This document shows, piece by piece, positions 24,401 to 36,629 of a DNA stretch of 64,000 nucleotides. Position 1 is the first letter of the stretch. Each line of letters starts with the position of its first letter. The notes under the pieces are model-generated. The model saw only the letters and a list, made by a program, of their open reading frames with translations. It was not told where the DNA came from and did not search any database. Both the position numbers and the translations under genes were made by a program. The stretch comes from Oxyruncus cristatus (taxonomy: Eukaryota; Chordata; Aves; Passeriformes; Cotingidae), in contig VXAY01002602.1 of NCBI GenBank assembly GCA_013399855.1, positions 1-64,000 on the forward strand. Reading direction: 5' to 3'.

Positions 24401-24954
24401 GAGTAAATATTGATAAAAAAAATATTTTCAAAACAGAGATCCTGAGATAACTATTGAACTTTCAAACAACCTCTGGAAATTTATTAACAAAAATTGAAAA
24501 TATGGAATGAAGATATTCTATCAGTTTTAGCAATCTAAAAGTTAGTTTTTGGAATAATCTGCCTAGGTTGTCTTTATAACCAGGAAGGAAAACTGGGCTT
24601 TCAAAAAAACCCCTAATGTATCCAAGTCTGAGAAAAGTTTTCTAAGATAGGAGGAAATATCTTGCACAAATAGTTTTCTCTCTAATTATTAGAAAACAAG
24701 CCTGTATGACTAGAGCAGACACCTAATGGTTGGACTGTAAAAGACAGGTGAAACAAATCCAAATATCCAGAATGCTTTCAAACTTTATTTGAGCATGAAT
24801 CATTTGGAGTACCCAAAAGAAACTGTGAGCACTTTATAGCTAGTCAAAGGTTAAGGGTGTCCTGTTTAATCTGGAAATGTACATCATTTTGTCAGCTTTT
24901 TTAAGTGCAAAATAATCCATTAGGAGATCAAGATGGGTGATTAGTGGATTGAGA
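21474..24954. other. AT-rich unique DNA, no gene seen
   Basis: Contains an A-rich then 12-G homopolymer at 21788-21799. The longest frame is 154 codons on the minus strand (23843-24307). It has no domain pattern, no recognisable homology and ordinary AT-rich codon content, so it is not called as a gene. Confidence 0.5.
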
Positions 24955-25128
24955 GCAGGCCTTGGGGAGAAGGACTTGAGGGTGTTGGTGGATGAAAAAT
25001 TGAACATGACCCGGCAATGTGCACTTACAGCTCAAAAAGCCAATTGTACCCTGTGCTACATCAAAAGAAGTGAGCAGGTCAGTGGAGGTGATTCTTCCCC
25101 TTCTACTATGCTGTGAGAAGCACCTATC
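24955..25128 (+). mobile_element. CR1 LINE fragment lacking its 3' end
   Basis: Plus-strand CR1 ORF2/3' region: GAGAAGGACTTGAGGGTGTT, GGTGGATGAAAAATTGAACA, CGGCAATGTGCACTTACAGC, and GGAGGTGATTCTTCCCCTTC. The match stops near 25128 without the usual 3' tail. Since CR1 copies are normally truncated at the 5' end, this loss needs a later deletion or insertion. A separate CR1 piece starts about 200 bp downstream. Confidence 0.85.
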
Positions 25129-25329
25129 AGATAGGTGATGACAAACCCAATTTACCTATCAGCTAGGAATATGGATTGACAGGGGAGGCAGGTCCAGAAG
25201 ATACTAGAGCAAGTGCTACTACTCAGTAAGAAAAATGGGTTTGGGGGTTACATCAGAATGAGCTAATAATAAATTAGTCCTGAGACTCTGGAGGGTTTTC
25301 ATGGGAGTAGCATGAAACTTGTTGCTTTT

Positions 25330-26105
25330 TTGGACATCAATTCTGTGTTAAAAAATAGTGTACTAAGAACACCTGAAAGACAACACAGTCATTGGTCACG
25401 GCCAGCATGGCTTCATGAGAAGAAAGTCCTGCTTATCAAACCTGATTTCTTTTTATGACAAATTGAATATGAGCCAGCAGTACCCTGGCAGCCAGGAGGG
25501 CCAAACATGTCCTGGGGGGCATCAGGCAAAGCATCGCCAGCTGGTCAAGGGAAGGGATTTTCCCACTGAGCTCTGCACTGATGTGGCCTCACTTGGAATA
25601 TTATGTGCAGTTTTGGGCACCACAGTATAGGAAAGATATTAAGTGTTCAGAGGAGGGCAACGAAGATGGTGAAGGGCCTTGAGGGGAACCTGTGTGAGGA
25701 GTGGCTGAAGTCACTTGGTCTGTTCAGCCTGGAGGAGACTGCAGGGAGACCTCATTGCAGTCTACAACTTCCTCATGAGGGGAAGAGGTGGGGCAAACAC
25801 TGATCTCTTCTTTATGGTGATCAGTGACAGAACACAAGGGAATGACCTGAAGCTGTGTCTGGGAAAGCTTTAGTTTAGATATTAGAAACAGTTTCTTCAC
25901 CCAGAGCTGGGTTGGGCACTGGAACAGGCTCCACAGGAAAGTGGTCACAGCACCAAGCCTTACAGAGTCAAGAAGTGCTTGGACAGTGCTCTTGGGCACA
26001 TGGTGTGGCTCTTGGGGATGGTTCTGTGCAGGGCCAGGAGTTGGACTCAATGATCCTTATGGGTCCCTTCCAACTTGGCATATTCTGTGATTCTGTGATT
26101 CTGTA
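25330..26105 (+). mobile_element. CR1 LINE, 3' half with internal deletion
   Basis: Starts in the RT part (CATTGGTCACGGCCAGCATG, CATGAGAAGAAAGTCCTGCT), jumps near 25462 to sequence about 0.5 kb further along the element (ATTGAATATGAGCCAGCAG), and then runs to the 3' end (GAGTTGGACTCAATGATCCT, then three ATTCTGTG-type octamers ending at 26105). The jump implies an internal deletion before or after insertion. Open frames of 60-70 codons at 25415-25803 are CR1 relics. The octamer end is well kept, so the copy is moderately young. Confidence 0.92.
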
Positions 26106-29100
26106 AATCACAAGATTGCACACCGTTAGCTGTAGTACTTGGGAGCTTCACAAAGTACTCATCTTTGAGTATTAAACATCAGAAGTGTTCTGATCAGAAG
26201 TGGGTTTTGCTTTGGTTTTTGTTTGTTTGTTTGGGTTTTTGTTTGTTATTTTTTAAAATAAAATATTTGCCAATTCAGTTATTCATATAGAGACAGTTAG
26301 AAAATTACAGAATAAGCCCCAAAGACCAACTGTGCTTGCAATTTTTGTGGATGTGGCAATCAACGGTTTTCTTCACGACAGGAAGAGAAATATATCCAAT
26401 CCAATTGGAGCACAGACTTGGCAAAGACTGAAGTAGAGGATAGGTAAGATTATTTCAGAGAAGTTTTGGAAGTACGCTGCTGGAATTCACTGAGCAGTCT
26501 GAAGAACAGATACTGCTGTGAATAATAACATCAGTTTATTCTTGAGATTTGTAAGAGGCCCTTTAATGTCAGAGATGAGTTCCACTTAAGGAAATAATTT
26601 CTTTAAAATTTGTGGAAATAATTCACCCTAACTGCTGTTACAAAGAGGTATTTTCTAACATGTTTTCCACAGTGAAACATACAAGTGAGTTAGCTATACA
26701 CTCTTCTGCCAACACAGGATTGTTTTTTGCTCCTGATACCGTTGTGCCTCTGTGCCTGCTAACTCTTTTTTCACAGCAAATTTCAGTTGCAGGTTGTGGC
26801 AGTATACACTATACCCCATGAATAGTCATGCACAAACTAATACTTCTTATTTAAAAAAATCTAACATGACATCTGAAGTATTTGTTTAAAGTCTTGAGTG
26901 ACTTGGCAGGCCCTGCTGGAGGGATAGATACAATCTTGGAAAAATTTGTAATGGAAACTCAGGGACTATCTATCTAAAATCATATCACCTGGTATCTCCT
27001 AAAGTAACACCTGATATTTTTCTCTTTGGTTTTTTTTATAATTACCTGTGTATATTTATTAGGCACAGCCCATTCTTAGTTGTGAAAACTCTAGACATTT
27101 TCCTTTCATTATATGTATTTTTTTTTCCTTTCTTTCTTTCCTCATTAATTATCCTTATTTAGACTTCTTTGAAGACAAGGCATTCACTTTTGCTACTTTA
27201 TTAGTCTAAATTGTAAAATGATCTCCTACAAAATCTCTACTTATGAATATCACATTCTGAATTTAAGTTTCTTTTAAATATGTAGCTATTCAGTCATCCA
27301 TTTAATGATGCACAATTGCCTACATTATTAAGTTAGAATCTGAAATCTCTATTTGAAGGGGGGTTTAGATTTTTACTTTGAATAGATTTAGTTTGCATGG
27401 CATGCTGTGATAACTTAATTGAATAGGCTAAATAATTTGTGCAGTAATAGAGTTTGTGAAACAAAAATATCACACCAAAATATTTCATTTAAGTGACGGG
27501 CAGTTAACTCCATCAAAATAATTTACACCTAGAAGCATAAAGGTAAAGATTACTAGAGGAAAAGATTTCTAGAGGCAAATCAGATTACCTTTCTCTGTAT
27601 ATAACATAATAGTTTGCATGCAGCTAGGAAGATATTCCCCAAAGTATCAAAGATACTGAAAGTACACAGAGAAACATCAAAGACATTATTGCCATATAGA
27701 ACCTGAAGGAAAGAGTAATAGTCTTCTAATACCGCCTTCATCTTTCAAATAATAAATAACCCATTCTTCTCTTTTGAGAAGCACACTCAGGAGACTTGAA
27801 GGCTTAAATAAAACATCTTTCCTGCTGACAGAAGTGCTTTTTTGGTATAAAAATCAACCTCAAAAAGAATGTGAGTGCATTTTATTTCTAACGCATTATG
27901 TAAATTTGAATATTAGAGATTGTTACTGAGCTATAAAGTAGAATTAAGAGAAACATTATCAAAAATAAGCAAAAATAATTGAATGGCTTGACCACCCAGC
28001 CTAGGCTTAACACTTGAAAGAAAAGATAACAGCAAAAGTAACAAGTATTAATATCAATTATAGGAAATTTTTCTTAAATGGTATCTGAATATCCAAAAAA
28101 ATTTCCTATCAATCTGATAAATATGAATTGATTTTTATTTCATGTAAGGAATCTCACAATAACAAGATGAATGGTCTTTTATTTGTTTGAGCATCCACTG
28201 GATTGAATTGTCTTTTTGATCATTTGCATGATTATTACAAAGCATGAACAATGTGAATGATGGTATATTTGCTCTAAAAATCTGTTCATTTAAAGTCTTT
28301 TCACTGCCTAAAAATTAATCCTTTAAAGACCAAAACAAATATAGTCCTCGTTCAATATATTTTACTGTTCAAAATGCAAGTATAGGCAGGAGAGATTGTC
28401 GATTACTAGACCAATTTGACTAATTAGCTTGAATTTCAGGGTAGGGTGGGATTTCAGACAGAGAATCTTGGGACTCAGTATGGTCTCATATATGCATGGT
28501 CTCATAGTATGGTTTTTCTGGCTATGTTTTACAGAACAAGTGTGTCATAAGCCTGACCTAAATGATGGCATTCCCCTGGTACATCCAAATTATGTAAATG
28601 TCCACCCACAGATGCCATTGAAATACTGTAAACATGTAAATTCGGTTTTTAACTATGACTAGAGTGCAACCTCTACAACATGCGTGTACATATACAGTTG
28701 AAGTTGTCTTTTCATAGATGATAATTTTATCATTTACAGAAACAACCTTGTGTGGATTAAACAATTTTTTTCCTCATTTTACCTTATTCCAAATACTGTT
28801 TTCCTTCACAATGGCTGATATAGGTACAGTTTTCAGACAGTAGTATGGATATTTGTTTGTAGGAGAGGAAATATTTATCCTAAACTGTTCTGGACTGAGC
28901 TTTTTTATACCATTTAGTCTTACAGCTGGAGAACATGGCCTCTTAATTTACAAGTGCAGATCTAGGCTTAGATAATCAAATACTATTCAATATTAAAGAG
29001 AGGTGGAAAGCATTTGGATTTGCAGAAATTAATCTGTTCCCATGACTTCATAATAAGATTGATAAAAAATGTGTCGAGAATAATTCAAGTGAGTTTTAGA

Positions 29101-29340
29101 AGTAACTGGAAGGTGTAAAATTCAAATTATTGTAGTAATTCAAAGTGTAGTGTCACCCAAGAAAATCTCATTTTATACTGAACTTTTAATTTTTAACAGT
29201 TATCGCTTACATGAGTGCTGAGATTTTTCAAATAGTGTAATTCTTTGAGCAGATGAAAACAGAAAATGGACTATGCTGAGCTTGTTAGTCCAAAGCCCTG
29301 AACACTTAGTACAATTGCGATCATGAGATGTTGCGTGAGG
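26106..29340. other. AT-rich unique DNA, no gene seen
   Basis: Includes a T/G-rich GTTT tract at about 26210-26250 and a 17-bp tandem duplicate near 28480-28512 (ATGGTCTCATA units). No gene recognised. Confidence 0.5.
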
Positions 29341-29401
29341 TATGGCTACTCCTATGGACAGCAACAGTCGCCGGTCTCAGCTCTCACAAACTTCGAGGTG
29401 A

Positions 29402-29728
29402 CACAAAGGAAAAGGATCATGTCTAAATTACCAGAGGTTTTGTCCGAGATCATACTGTCCCAGCTCCATCATCTTTCTCCTTAGACTGGTTTGGCCAGCT
29501 GCCTTAGCCAAGAATGTGGAAACTCTTGGTTTTGGATACAGCAGATTTCACGACCCGCCTGGAGTTACCCAGCCTGTGGGTACAGAGAGACTCAACCCTA
29601 GATTAACAGGGCTCTATGATACATACCTACGCAGAGAAACTTCCCTTATAAATTTCTTCACTTTTTTGACAGTATATGTAGCATGGGAAGTTCTCAAGGA
29701 GAGAAAGTCCATTTTGGGCAAAAATTAA
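29402..29728 (+). other. Open 108-codon stretch with richer GC, identity unknown
   Basis: Stop-free frame from 29402 to a TAA ending at 29728, with no ATG at its start. The downstream half encodes a peptide with FHDPPGVTQP, then a hydrophobic segment LINFFTFLTVYVAW and a lysine/arginine-rich end. An overlapping frame beginning at an ATG at 29418 closes at 29481-29483, just before the composition changes. A pyrimidine-rich CTTTCTCCTTAG precedes 29485 and could be a splice acceptor. I do not recognise the protein. It could be a terminal exon, a decayed retroposed gene, a piece of an endogenous retrovirus, or chance. Confidence 0.25.
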
Positions 29729-30251
29729 GACATTTTTATATCACAGAGACAGAAAAAAACATTGAACATCATGTCTTCAACAGCCAATATGTGCTGTTAT
29801 TTTCTGTTTTTCACCTGAGATAGTCAATAGATTATAATGTTTTCTATTCTCTCAGACCAATATTTATGTTTCCAGGATGTTTTCCTGCTCTTGCAGTTAC
29901 CAGTAGTTGTGGACTCCTACTTTCTCAGGATGTTTTCCCCTTTTCCTTGACTATTTTTACACCTATTTTTTCAGAGCGTAAATTGCCCTTATAATTCCTT
30001 CTTTTTACACTTATCATGTTATCTTAGGATGTCTCTGGTTTCTAGGTACCCAGATGTACTTCAAAGATGCCAGTTTTCGAGGATGGTCCTGGTTCACACA
30101 GCTAGTTTCCAGGCCGGCAGTATTTCATCAGGCATTTTCTTCTGTTCTGTAACTGTTTTCTTGCATTCAAGTTACCTTTCTGGCTGCTCACAACCATAGC
30201 TTAAAAGACTTGTTCGAGTTACACTGAAACGAGATTTCACTTCTTGTTTCT
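29729..30251. other. Unique DNA, no gene seen
   Basis: No recognisable gene or repeat. Confidence 0.45.
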
Positions 30252-30317
30252 TACCACCTGTACAGAAGTACTGAGGTGGTACAGAAGTACTGTACCACCT
30301 GTACAGAAGTAATGAGG
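30252..30317 (+). repeat. Short duplicated unit with a perfect hairpin
   Basis: A unit beginning TACCACCTGTACAGAAGTA occurs at 30252 and 30293. The junction forms a perfect inverted repeat: arms GGTGGTACAG (30275-30284) and CTGTACCACC (30290-30299) around the 5-base loop AAGTA. Too short to be a mobile element by itself. Confidence 0.85.
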
Positions 30318-31131
30318 ACTTGTGCACAGCTGGCAAACAAATCTGTAGAAGAATATATGACTTTATGTAATTTCTGTTCCAAATAGGAACCTGACTTACA
30401 AAGCCTTCAGCTCTTCTTCCTGTGTGCTGGCTTTGGAAAGAATGCAAAGAATGGACCATAGATTTGTGTCATTCTCTTTTAAGTAGCTTTGAGGAAGACT
30501 CATGCCAGAGGAAGACATAATGGAGTTCTGGTCAAGAGCCTTTATCAGGAAGCAAAAATTTGCTTGACTCATCACAATTTATGTTCCTTTCCCATTTTGC
30601 TTAGGTCAGCCCAGGCTGCGCCCACACTCCAGTCTTCTGCCCACGGTATAGGTAAAGAAGAAAGAGGAAAATTATTACTTCCTCTGAGCCAATGCTCTCT
30701 CTGCGAAAAACTGCTCTTTAAGGTGAAGAGTCATCAGTCCTCACTTTCAAATACTAAAGCAAATTCATTTCAACACGCAGAAGGATCAAAGTTTTCCATG
30801 AATTTTCAGATATTAACAGTATTTGATAGAAGCTTCAGCTATTCCATGATATGATAAAAAAAAGGAAAATTAATTTCAACACTTCATTCTGAAGCAACAA
30901 ATAAATAAAAAACAGTAACTCTGTTCACTGCTTAATTCCAGAAACCATGCAAATATGATACTTCATAAAAAGCAAACATAATTGTCTTCTCCAGACTGAA
31001 CTGCCAGGAAGGGCTTAACCACAGAGTATACTGATCTGCATCTTCTTCACCACCTTCAGAAATAAAGGAGAAACAGGCTGTGTCCTTGTCCTTTCCTGAC
31101 CTGGGGGCAGAGATGGGCACCTGCACAACCT

Positions 31132-31775
31132 TGTCCTGAGGGGTTTATCAGGATGCTCTGCCTGGAATGCCATCAAACAACTTAAACAATACCTTATTTT
31201 GCAAAGCTAACGGTGATGATCTGAGAGAAGGTGTCATTCTGCTTTTGGTGTTGAATTATGCTAAAACCAGTCTGACTCATCAACCCCAAAGTTAAACATC
31301 CTGATAGTGAGGTGAATGTGAGGCAGACATGGTAAAGTATCCTTATCTAAAAATGCTAAGCTGACACAGCTGACCGGGAGACATATGACTGACAGTCAAA
31401 CACTATAAAAGTCCAGTCCCAGTTTCAAATGTCTGGTTCTTCTAAAATATCTCATCTTGGAGTGTATGTGGAGATTCCTGCCTTGGATAGGGACGCTATC
31501 CTCAAGGTTACTCCTCAAGGCTGAGTGAAATAGATTTACCCACAGTTTTTTGTATGGGTGAGCAGCATCAATCTCTGTTTAACAATTGTTGGGGTTTTTT
31601 TGCTAGCTTTAATATAATTGTTTTGATATAGTACACTATACTATACAAAGTTTTAGCTTCTATACTGTGCAGCAAATAATTCTGATTAAGATGTCTTTCT
31701 CTAATAATTTGTCATAATAAATCATTCATTTTTATATAAATATATCTGGTTTCCCATCCTTAATCCTGTAGAACA
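31132..31775 (+). mobile_element. Possible LTR-like block
   Basis: A TATAAAA at 31404-31410 is followed about 310 bp later by AATAAA at 31716-31721. In between is GC-mixed sequence unlike the surrounding desert (GGATAGGGACGCTATCCTCA, AAGGTTACTCCTCAAGGCTG). The order promoter then polyadenylation signal within a few hundred bases suggests an LTR or the edge of a short transcription unit. I could not find matching TG/CA ends with a target duplication, nor a second copy in the window, so limits are nominal. Confidence 0.3.
31404..31410 (+). promoter_or_regulatory. TATA box in the LTR-like block
   Basis: Perfect TATAAAA preceded by ACAC. It is the best TATA match I noticed in this part of the window. 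Activity is not shown by sequence. Confidence 0.35.
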
Positions 31776-31785
31776 GAGTTGTACA

Positions 31786-34700
31786 ATGGTTCAGTCACAC
31801 CTATGTAATTCCTTAGACTTAAACCGTCTACAAAGTCTGGGGCTAAGACTGGATTCATGCCCACCTAGGCTCCTGTCTGAGAAGTTTAGAGAGCAAGGTG
31901 GTCTTTCTGCACTTCGTGACTCAATGGGACTGGAGGGATGCGCTAATAAACTTTGTCTCCGGCAGGACGAAGCCTTGTGTGTCCTGCCCATCCCTGCTGT
32001 GGGATGTGGCACCAATACTCACTTGAAAGAGACAATATAAGAACTGCGGGGTAAGACAAGGACAAGTGAGTTGGTGTACTTACTGCCTTCCTCTGCTTTC
32101 TCTGCATCCCCAACCATCCACTTCCTGCTGCTTAGTACCTATACAGGGTCCAAGGTCAAGAAGAGTTGTTTCCAGCAGTGCTGTCACATTTGCAAAGAGG
32201 AGCAACAGGCAGTGACCTCAAACTGGCCTCCTTGGGCTCTCCCAGGGCATTTTGCCAAGCAGAGTTTTGTCCCCTGCACAGAACTCCAGGAAGGGAGGAG
32301 CCCAGGCTGCAGGGGCAGCCACTAGCCATGGGCACTACCACAGGGGTACACACTGCCCATTACCAGCTGGGTGGCTCCCCTCTACTGTACATGTGTAACG
32401 AACGTGGACATGGGCTCATCCAGAACCAGGAGCCCAGGGGCCTCAGTCTGTGCCCTTGGGTGTCCCTACCCTGGTGCCAGGGCCAGTGCTTGGTAGGAAA
32501 GGCAGCTGGGGTCTGAAGGTCTTACTTGGGCTTAGGGATGACCAAGGCATCCCTGAAGCGGAGTAGGTTTCTCTTCCTTGTCACATGGCCCTGGGTCACC
32601 CTTATGCACTGTGGGAGAAGAAGCTTGGGTGATGCCAGGGTGGACGTGCATTGCTGAATCGGACCAGGGTCATCCCTGCAGAGCAGACAGCATCCTTCAT
32701 GAGACAGGTGACAGCTGCTGGCACAGACTTACTGTGCCAGCAAGTCCATGAGGTGAAGGGAAAGCCCACATGAAAGTACAGCAAGAGTTCACCTGGCCCA
32801 TCCTGTCAAGCACAGGAACATCATCACATGAGACATGCTGGCAAAACTCAGGATACTATCCAGGTAGCTGGAATGAGGCTGTGAAGGGGAGTCCTATTGC
32901 TGGGTAGTGCTGCTTGGCAAAAGCCTGACTCTGTCCAGTGAGAGACCTGGCACAGCATTGTCCCTGCAGGGATCGGGGCCTTTGCAGAAACAGCACCAGG
33001 TCAACACAGCATCCCTTTCTGATCTCAAAAATTATGCTGGTAGGGGTAGGGGAGTGGGTGGCGGATGGACACTGAGGAGCTTTGCCCAGTATGTTTGTGG
33101 TAGTTTCTTACTCAGAAGCCCAGATCTGAGAACAAATGCTAAGCAGAAGTGAAGTGTCACTTCCCTGCAGCTGCTGGCAATGTGCAGCCCTGGGTATCAC
33201 TCACTCTGTTTTGTGGCAAGGTCATTTTGCTGACCCATGTTCACCTTAATGTCCACAAGACCCCCAAGACTTTTTCTGTCAAGCTACTTTCCAGCAGCTT
33301 TACCAAGTTGATTTTGGTCATATGTATGTGTGGATGTTTCCCTAGATGCCTTATGCCCATGCGGGTGCCATCTGCAGTTGGTCTCACCCTCTTTCGGTAG
33401 GTGTCCTTGTACCACTTCTGCGATGCTTAGAAGGGCAAGGTTTTTTGAGCCAAAGCAGTAGTCCAAGTGGAAAGGGTCTCTCTTGTGGGGACAGGGAGAA
33501 AGAGGATGAAGCTTGGCAACACAGTCCAGAGACAGTTTCCACAGATGAGCAAGTGACAGCCTGGGATTATTTACAAAATACAACATTGTCAACAGTCAAC
33601 AATATTGTCACAATATGAGGGAAAACAAGTAAATACACAAATAAAAAAGTCACCCAAAGGAAGCAGAGTTATAAGGAGTGCAGATAAAAGGAGAACAAGT
33701 GAGCAAAAATGTTCCTCAATGGCTTTTACTGTGTATCTTTTAACCTCTAAATGCTGAAACTGCTCTCTCGTCCTAAATACTAGTGAGAAACTTGTTCGTC
33801 ATAGGAACCAGTAATGCCACATGGACAAAAATATTAGATAAGGCCTTTCATTTGTGCATCTATTACAGAATTTAATTGTTGCCAGACAGAATGTCATATG
33901 TATTAGGAAACACACATCCTAATGCCTCTTTTAAAGAGGTGTTGTAGTTTTACAGATGGCAATTAGAAATACTACTCCACCTCCTTTGCAAAAGCAGAAT
34001 CACAGACACATAACCCTTGTCTATGCTAAAGACATGCACTATTGCTTCAAAAGGAACTGGTACAGGCAGAAGGTGCTAAACATCAACAATTCCTTTTAGT
34101 AAAGCAAAAGACCCAACAGTCAAAAAGGATTCTGATTTTCCAACACATGCTCCAGGAATAGTCATATGCAAAAATGCTGCTCCTGAGCTTGTGAGAGTTA
34201 CCCTGATGGCCGTGGGTAGATCTTGGGCAGAGCTAGCAGAGCTGCTTCACCACGCTGTGTCTAGCCAACACCTGCCCAGCCCCATCCTCAATACTGCTGC
34301 TTCTCTCTTCTCCACTGATGGGTGGTTTCAGAGTCACTTGAAAGCCCTCATTGGGCTGGGAGGAGAGAGAAAAGGCATATTGGATCTCACAGAAATCTTT
34401 CTCTGCCACCTCCCCATGTATAGGCCACCAAAAACGTGGAGGGAGCCCAGGTGACCCAGCTGCCCACAATCAAGCTCCTTGTAGAGATGCTGAGTCACTA
34501 CAATGATGTGAGTGTCCCTCGTGCCTCCACTTTGCCACCAGATGCTTCCTCGGCCCAGCATCAGGTGCATGGCTTCTCACTTATTGCTTTTGTTCCCCTG
34601 TCCGGTCAATGGACTCACATCAGCAGACTGCACACCAGCAGACTGGAGAGGCTTCTTGAGGGACAGAAAGGCAAAGATGAGGACCACTTGAGATGCTTTT

Positions 34701-35440
34701 GCAGGAGGCCCCATGTGCCAGGCTCTCCCAGTCTTTGTGTCCTGCCTCACTGGATATGTCCTGGGTCACTGGTTGCAGCAAAGTCTCTCAGTTGTCTCCA
34801 GCTCTCACACATCTCTGGGAGCCAGTGCAGCTCATCAGGGGCCCTTTCTGCTTGGTGAGTGCAACACATTTCTTGCAGTCCTCTGGCAGCAAAGGAGGAC
34901 TTGGCCACTTAACAGATGGATTTGGAGAAGATGGGCAGAACAGGTCTTCTTTCTTCCTCTTGCAGGTAGGCACTTGTGCTACGCTGGGGTTGCCACTGCC
35001 TTTTCCGCTGGACATGTCCATTCCCATCACCATGGCAGGAGCAAGTTAGGCTCCCAGGGTCTCCTATTACCCAAATGGCATCTCTTTCTTGTTCTCAGCA
35101 GTAAGGAGACAGCACTCAGAGAAGGCTGGAGTGCTTGCCCAGGTACTCTCATCAAGAAGTTTTGTTCTTTATTCCTTGGCAGCAGGTAGGACTCAGAGGA
35201 AGGACCTCAGCCACTGCAGATGTGGCTGAGTTGTCAGGCAAGAGGGGTGTTCTGTTTGGCTGGTGCCATCCCTCTGGATCCTTCTGAAGGGTGCTGTACC
35301 CAGCAGAGGGACCTCAGGTGGAGCTGGGGACAAAGCCAACTCCTCCACATGTTACCTACCTGCAACCACTTGTCCATCCTGCCCTGGTGAAAGAACACTT
35401 GCTGCTGGAAGATGCCAGAGGTAAAATTACAGAGAACTAG
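31786..35440. other. GC-richer block with short overlapping frames, not identified
   Basis: Base composition shifts to clearly higher GC than the rest of the window and open frames of 60-158 codons appear on both strands (for example plus 34713-35189, plus 34436-34858, minus 34334-34570). They overlap in several frames and none shows a recognisable domain. An AATAAA at 31945-31950 is followed by a hairpin at 31961-31988. Because a RhoGAP gene fragment lies 1.2 kb further on, this block may be flanking or intronic sequence of the same duplicated locus; that is inference. Confidence 0.4.
31961..31988 (+). other. Perfect 8-bp hairpin after a polyadenylation-type signal
   Basis: Arms GGCAGGAC (31961-31968) and GTCCTGCC (31981-31988) with a 12-base loop, 11 bp after AATAAA at 31945-31950. 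It resembles the polyadenylation-site hairpins found in some retroviral R regions, but could be fortuitous. Confidence 0.5.
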
Positions 35441-36629
35441 GAAGTTATATTCGCGTTCTATCTTTAGGTACTGTCATTCATGTTATTAAGAGAAGTTATA
35501 ATGGTATGGAAATTACGGGGTGAAATGCAGTTGCTACTCCCTGTATGCAGTGCAGTCAGCATGGCTGAAACCTGTGTCACAATGACTCCCCCCACACACA
35601 GTCTGCAACCTTAAGCACATTCTAAGGGGGATGAAACATTGCTGAGTGGAGACACCATGGTCAGGTTCTACTGAAATCCTTACAGGGATGGGCACTCAAT
35701 AGTATCCTGTTGCTGATAAACCTCATAGCAGCTGTCAGTCACGGGAGATAGGGGAAGATATCTTGCTGCTGAATCAGCAATAGTGGAGAAATTACTTTAC
35801 TTGGATAAACTTGGTTCATTATAATATAATTGTAATATTAACACACATCTCCATCCTAGAGATACCTGCTTCCAAGGTCCCACCACTCCTCACTGAGCAT
35901 GTGCTCCATATTTTATTGACTAAATCTTTAAGAGCAAAGTGAATTTTACTCCAATCAGTAACAAAGGTATATATGACTAGAGTCACTAAAGCTCCACCCA
36001 AACATAAAGAAATAGTATAAAATTAAGTTAAGAATAGGGAAAAGTTAGGGAAGGCTCCAGTATAACTTCTGGGATCAGTCAACAAGCTGAACCTGTCTCC
36101 TCCCCCCATATGGGCACCTATTGGATAAGAACCATATTCTGTGCACATTAAGAGCACATTATCTTGAACTGTCTTTTGTTGATAATTACAGCTTGTCTGT
36201 ACATTGCCTTGAATATGTTTTTGTAGTTGGATACTATCACCAGCAATCTTCAAACTATGACTTGTTATAAATTTCTATTATCTTTGTGTGTTTTAATACA
36301 AAGTAGTATTCCGTAAACTGTTAGTGTGAGTCCTTCAAGGGTGCTAGCAGTCCCTGGCAGCAGATAACATACTCGACTAAAAGAGCGGAGAATCTATAGG
36401 GGATCTCTCATGCTCTTGGTGTGTGTCCCTGAACAAGTTAGTTGAGCTGCTTTCTGATCCATCAGGCTGCTCAGTGTCATAATGGGAAGCTGACAGACTG
36501 GTTATGCACAAGGGATTCGGTTTTCCTGGGGCACTGACAGAACAATTAAACACAAAAGATTTGAGGAAATCTCCTTTTCACATGACACTTGCTCTGATCT
36601 CTGAGGCAGGTTGACCTGCCCCAGGGCCT
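35441..36629. other. AT-rich interlude with a hydrophobic minus-strand frame
   Basis: AT-rich compared with both neighbours. On the minus strand one frame runs from 36253 to 35819 with a single stop (about 145 codons). After the stop it encodes a hydrophobic segment GGALVTLVIYTFV followed by a charged tail. Not recognised. It could be an inserted element or chance. Confidence 0.35.

Noticed and set aside
34436..35189. Plus-strand frames of 118-158 codons in the GC-rich block
   Set aside because: Several overlap in different frames and none shows family motifs; GC-rich DNA has fewer chance stops. Kept only as part of the unexplained block.
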